A stretch of 64,000 nt of DNA, from positions 2,687,913 through 2,751,912 of the forward strand of contig NZ_JAHWXM010000001.1 of the NCBI RefSeq assembly GCF_023091225.1, in the 5' to 3' direction. Below the pieces are notes generated by a model, which saw only the letters and a program-made list of their open reading frames with translations, ran no database searches and was not told the origin of the DNA. Positions 61,485-64,000 of the stretch are shown piece after piece (positions within the stretch are counted from its first letter, which is position 1; each line of letters begins with the position of its first letter). The stretch is from Microbacterium galbinum. Lineage in GTDB: Bacteria > Actinomycetota > Actinomycetes > Actinomycetales > Microbacteriaceae. The position numbers and the translations under genes were made by a program.

Positions 61485-61991
61485 TCAGCGCGTGAAGCGC
61501 ACCTCGGTCAGCGTCTCGCCGAGGAACGGTTCGGTGTGGGTGGCGCCGTCGAGCGTGAAGCCGTTGCGCGCGTAGAAGCGGTGCGCGCGGGGGTTGTCCT
61601 CGGCGACCCAGAGGTAGAGCGGGGCGTCCTTCTCGACGGTGGCGTCGAAGAGCTTCTGGCCGATGCCGGTGGAGTGCCAGGCATCGAGCAGGTAGATGAA
61701 GTACAGCTCGCGCAGCCCCGGGGCGTCCTTGTCGCGGGCGGGACCGGAGCCGGCGAAGCCGACGATCTCGCCGTCGACGAGGGCGGCGCGCATCGTGAAG
61801 TCGGGGCCCTGTGAGGCCCAGTGCGTCCACAGCTCGGCCATGCGGCGCGGCGACACCTTCTCGAGGGCGGCCTTGCTGATCAGGTGGTCGTAGGTCTCGT
61901 GCCAGCACTGGGCGTGCACGCGACCGAGGGCTTCCGCGTCCACATCACGGACCGGACGGACGATGACTTCGGGCTGGGCTTCGGCGCTCAT
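61485..61991 (-). CDS. GNAT-family N-acetyltransferase
   Basis: The 168-residue protein has the GNAT fold: VRPVRDVDAEALGRVHAQCWHETYDHL at the start, ALVDGEIVGFAGSGPA, ELYFIYLLDAWHSTGIGQKLFDAT holding the acetyl-CoA loop (Q/RxxGxG/A variant STGIGQ), and LYLWVAEDNPRAHRFYARNGF. It transfers an acetyl group to an amine; the acceptor is unknown. ATG 61991 was chosen over a 42-codon longer frame because the fold starts there. Confidence 0.9.
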   Translation of the reverse strand: MSAEAQPEVIVRPVRDVDAEALGRVHAQCWHETYDHLISKAALEKVSPRRMAELWTHWASQGPDFTMRAALVDGEIVGFAGSGPARDKDAPGLRELYFIYLLDAWHSTGIGQKLFDATVEKDAPLYLWVAEDNPRAHRFYARNGFTLDGATHTEPFLGETLTEVRFTR

Positions 61992-62122
61992 GTTCGTGAC
62001 TCTACGCGCGGCATCCGCTATCCGGAAATCGAGCGGATGCCGTCGATGGCCGCCCACGAGGGCATGGAGGATCTCGACAATGATCTTCGCGGATCGTGCG
62101 CGGATGAATACGATCATTCCTC

Positions 62123-62683
62123 GTGAACGTGATCTGGCGCACCCTCCTGGTGATCTTCCGTGCTCGCTCCCGCGTGCGGCGGGGCAAGACCCTCGATCCG
62201 ACGGCGGTGGGCAGCATCCGTCTGACGACCCTGCCGACCGACATCGACGTCCTGCGGCACATGAACAACGGCCGCTACCTGTCGCTGTTCGACCTCGGGC
62301 GCTGGGATCTGCTCATCCGCACCGGGCTGTTCGACGCGATGAAGGACAACCGCTGGTACGCGGTGGTCTCGAGCGAAACGGTGACCTTCCGCAGGTCGCT
62401 CGTGCCGTGGCAGCGGTTCGAGGTGCAGTCGCGGTTCATCGGGCACGACGATCGGGCGCTGTTCCTCGAGCACCGCGCGGTCGTGAAGGGTCAGATCTAT
62501 GCGCGGGCGATCGTGCGGGCGAGGATGCTGCGCCGCTCCGGCGGCACCGTGTCGAACGAGGAGCTGTTCGCCGCGGTCGGCAAGCCCGAGGGCGTGCCCG
62601 AGATCGATGCGTGGGTGCACGAGTGGGCCGCGGCATCCGCCCTGCCGCCCGTGCGCGATCAGGCTCCGAGCGTCTGGAACTGA
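62123..62683 (+). CDS. Acyl-CoA thioesterase-like hotdog-fold protein
   Basis: The 186-residue protein has the 4HBT hotdog signature TDIDVLRHMNNGRYLSLFDLGRWDLLIRTG followed by YAVVSSETVTFRRSLVPWQRFEVQSRFIGHDDRALFLEH. It hydrolyses acyl-CoA thioesters, with substrate unknown. GTG 62123 follows an AT-rich stretch with TACGAT, so a short or absent leader is possible. A hydrophobic first segment (VIWRTLLVIFRA) could be a signal anchor. Confidence 0.87.
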   Translation: MNVIWRTLLVIFRARSRVRRGKTLDPTAVGSIRLTTLPTDIDVLRHMNNGRYLSLFDLGRWDLLIRTGLFDAMKDNRWYAVVSSETVTFRRSLVPWQRFEVQSRFIGHDDRALFLEHRAVVKGQIYARAIVRARMLRRSGGTVSNEELFAAVGKPEGVPEIDAWVHEWAAASALPPVRDQAPSVWN

Positions 62684-62754
62684 CAGGGCGCCACCCGCGG
62701 AATCACGGGCGAGCCAGCGGGCCGAGACACCGCCTCCGCCCTAGGGTGAGAGAC

Positions 62755-64000
62755 ATGGCAGAGTCGTCGTCTCCTTCTTCGGATGCCGCGGCATCCGCTC
62801 CTCTGGCCGACCGGGCCGTCGAGCTCGCCCGTCGCTGGGTGATCGAGGCCGCGGCGGCCGACGTCGATCCCGCCGCCGCACGCCTCGCCGGGGTGCTGCG
62901 CGACGCGAACGGCCTGCCCTTCACGCTCGGTTTCGTCGACGGTGTGATGCGGCCCGAGAGCCTGGGCGCAGCGGCATCCCGTCTGCATCGGATCGCGCCG
63001 ATCGTGCCCGACTTCCTGCCCTGGTACCTGCGCGGCGCGGTGAAGCTCGGCGGCGGGATCGCCCCGGTGCTCCCCGCCCCGACCGTTCCGATCGCCCGCC
63101 GCGTGCTGCGTGAGATGGTGGGGCACCTCGTCGTCGATGCCCGCCCGGCCAAGCTCGGCCCGGCGATCGCGAAGATCCGCGAATCGGGCGCCCGCCTCAA
63201 CCTCAACCTGCTCGGCGAGGCCGTGCTCGGGGAGGGCGAGGCGCAGCGCCGGCTCGACGGCATCCACGATCTGATCCGCCGCCCCGACGTCGACTACGTC
63301 TCGGTCAAGGTCTCGGCCGTCGTCAGCCACATCTCGATGTGGGCGTTCGACGAGGTCGTCGACCGGGTGGTCGAGCGGCTGCTGCCGCTGTACCTGACGG
63401 CGGCGGGCCCTTCGACAGGCTCAGGGACCCAGGGGGAGACAGGCTCAGGCGCCCCCACCTTCATCAACCTCGACATGGAGGAGTACCGCGACCTCGACCT
63501 GACGATCGCGGTGTTCACGCGCATCCTCGAGGACCCGCGCCTGGCGAACCTGCATGCCGGCATCGTGCTGCAGGCGTACCTGCCCGACGCCCTGCCCGCC
63601 CTGCAGGAGCTCACCGCCTGGGCGCAGGACCGCGTCGCCCACGGCGGCGCCCCCATCAAGATCCGTCTCGTCAAGGGCGCGAACCTCGCCATGGAGCGCG
63701 TCGAGGCGACCATGCACGGGTGGACTCCGGCGACCTACGACACCAAGCTCGACACGGATGCCAACTACCTCCGCTGCCTCGACTGGGCGCTGCAGCCCGA
63801 ACGCACCGAGGCCGTGCACCTCGGCATCGCCGGGCACAACCTGTTCGGCATCGCCTACGCCTGGCTGCTCGCGGGCGAGCGCGGAGTGCGCGACCAGGTC
63901 GAGTTCGAGATGCTGCTCGGCATGGCTCAGGGGCAGGTGCAGGCGGTCTCGCGCGAGGTCGGCCCCGTGCTGCTCTACGTGCCGGTCGTCGCACCCGCCG
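62755..64000 (+). CDS. putA: Bifunctional proline dehydrogenase/1-pyrroline-5-carboxylate dehydrogenase (5' part)
   Basis: The first 415 residues run off the right edge. They form the N-terminal helix and the proline dehydrogenase TIM barrel: LNLNLLGEAVLGEGEAQRRLDGI, DYVSVKVSAVVSHISMW, INLDMEEYRDLDLTIAVF, GAPIKIRLVKGANLAMERVEA and VHLGIAGHNLFGIAYAW, all typical of the actinobacterial PRODH-P5CDH fusion. Proline is oxidised to P5C and then glutamate. Between LPLYLTAA and PTFINLDME a REP repeat inserts GPSTGSGTQ and a further GETGSGA. The catalytic second domain lies beyond the window. Confidence 0.92.
   Translation, partial: MAESSSPSSDAAASAPLADRAVELARRWVIEAAAADVDPAAARLAGVLRDANGLPFTLGFVDGVMRPESLGAAASRLHRIAPIVPDFLPWYLRGAVKLGGGIAPVLPAPTVPIARRVLREMVGHLVVDARPAKLGPAIAKIRESGARLNLNLLGEAVLGEGEAQRRLDGIHDLIRRPDVDYVSVKVSAVVSHISMWAFDEVVDRVVERLLPLYLTAAGPSTGSGTQGETGSGAPTFINLDMEEYRDLDLTIAVFTRILEDPRLANLHAGIVLQAYLPDALPALQELTAWAQDRVAHGGAPIKIRLVKGANLAMERVEATMHGWTPATYDTKLDTDANYLRCLDWALQPERTEAVHLGIAGHNLFGIAYAWLLAGERGVRDQVEFEMLLGMAQGQVQAVSREVGPVLLYVPVVAPA
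63405..63433 (+). repeat. REP-like repeat inside the proline dehydrogenase gene
   Basis: A full direct copy of the core (CCTTCGACAGGCTCAGGGAC) lies in frame and encodes GPSTGSGTQG. A short decayed copy (ACAGGCTCAGGCGCC) follows at about 63438. Confidence 0.85.

Overview
The window is 64 kb of high-GC DNA from an actinobacterium, most likely the family Microbacteriaceae and probably Microbacterium or a close relative. This is inferred from very high third-position GC, the frequent in-gene GGATGC word, GTG/ATGA-coupled operons, CGNR zinc-finger and WXG100 proteins, and dense short palindromic repeats. No transposase, integrase, phage gene, tRNA, rRNA or CRISPR array was seen. It reads as ordinary chromosome rich in sugar, organic-acid and amino-acid catabolism, plus a type VII-like secretion locus.

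Region by region: (1) 0-6.6 kb encodes a complete oxidative, non-phosphorylated L-fucose-type pathway (GntR regulator, lactonase, short-chain dehydrogenase, diketo-acid hydrolase, fuconate dehydratase, aldo/keto reductase, FucU mutarotase) around a palindromic operator. (2) 6.7-12.7 kb has a LacI regulator, a sugar epimerase/isomerase and a ribose/galactose-type ABC importer. (3) 13.1-18.5 kb is a leftward six-gene operon (cupin isomerase, FGGY kinase, hydroxyacid dehydrogenase, shikimate-dehydrogenase-like protein, phosphotriesterase-like hydrolase, small monooxygenase) behind two copies of ACCTGT-N4-ACAGGT; a weaker copy lies upstream of the importer. (4) 18.6-20.1 kb is a divergent CGNR-regulator/EamA-exporter pair. 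(5) 20.2-24.6 kb is a six-gene cassette of largely unrecognised proteins starting with a small helical WXG100-like protein and ending with two tandem paralogous membrane proteins. (6) 24.7-29.0 kb is the 2-methylcitrate operon (GntR, prpD, prpB, prpC). (7) 29.0-39.0 kb is a type VII-like locus: two WXG100-family proteins on the minus strand, then an RDD/FHA protein, a small membrane protein, EccD, a degenerate MinD-like protein, three-domain EccC, and a proline-rich membrane protein. EccB, EccE and mycosin are not visible. (8) 39.2-46.4 kb is an arabinoside locus (GH51 arabinofuranosidase, ABC importer, LacI regulator) and an alditol oxidase. (9) 46.5-51.4 kb holds assorted metabolic genes, including a thiolase and a MarR-controlled oxidoreductase. 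(10) 51.9-59.7 kb is valine/branched-chain acyl-CoA catabolism (mmsA, acyl-CoA dehydrogenase, mmsB, enoyl-CoA hydratase) and etfBA. (11) 59.7-64 kb has a cytochrome b-like membrane protein, an acetyltransferase, a thioesterase and the 5' part of a bifunctional proline-utilisation enzyme.

How parts fit together: valine degradation yields propionyl-CoA, which the 2-methylcitrate operon can consume; electrons from acyl-CoA dehydrogenase can pass to ETF. Several carbohydrate loci are each organised around their own palindromic operator.

The most unusual structural feature is a REP-like palindromic repeat with core CTTCGACAGGCTCAGGGACC. It occurs in gene gaps and also in frame inside genes: it builds much of the N-terminal extension of the cytochrome b-like protein, adds a GPSTGSGTQ loop to the proline dehydrogenase domain, and forms the C-terminus of a small membrane protein.
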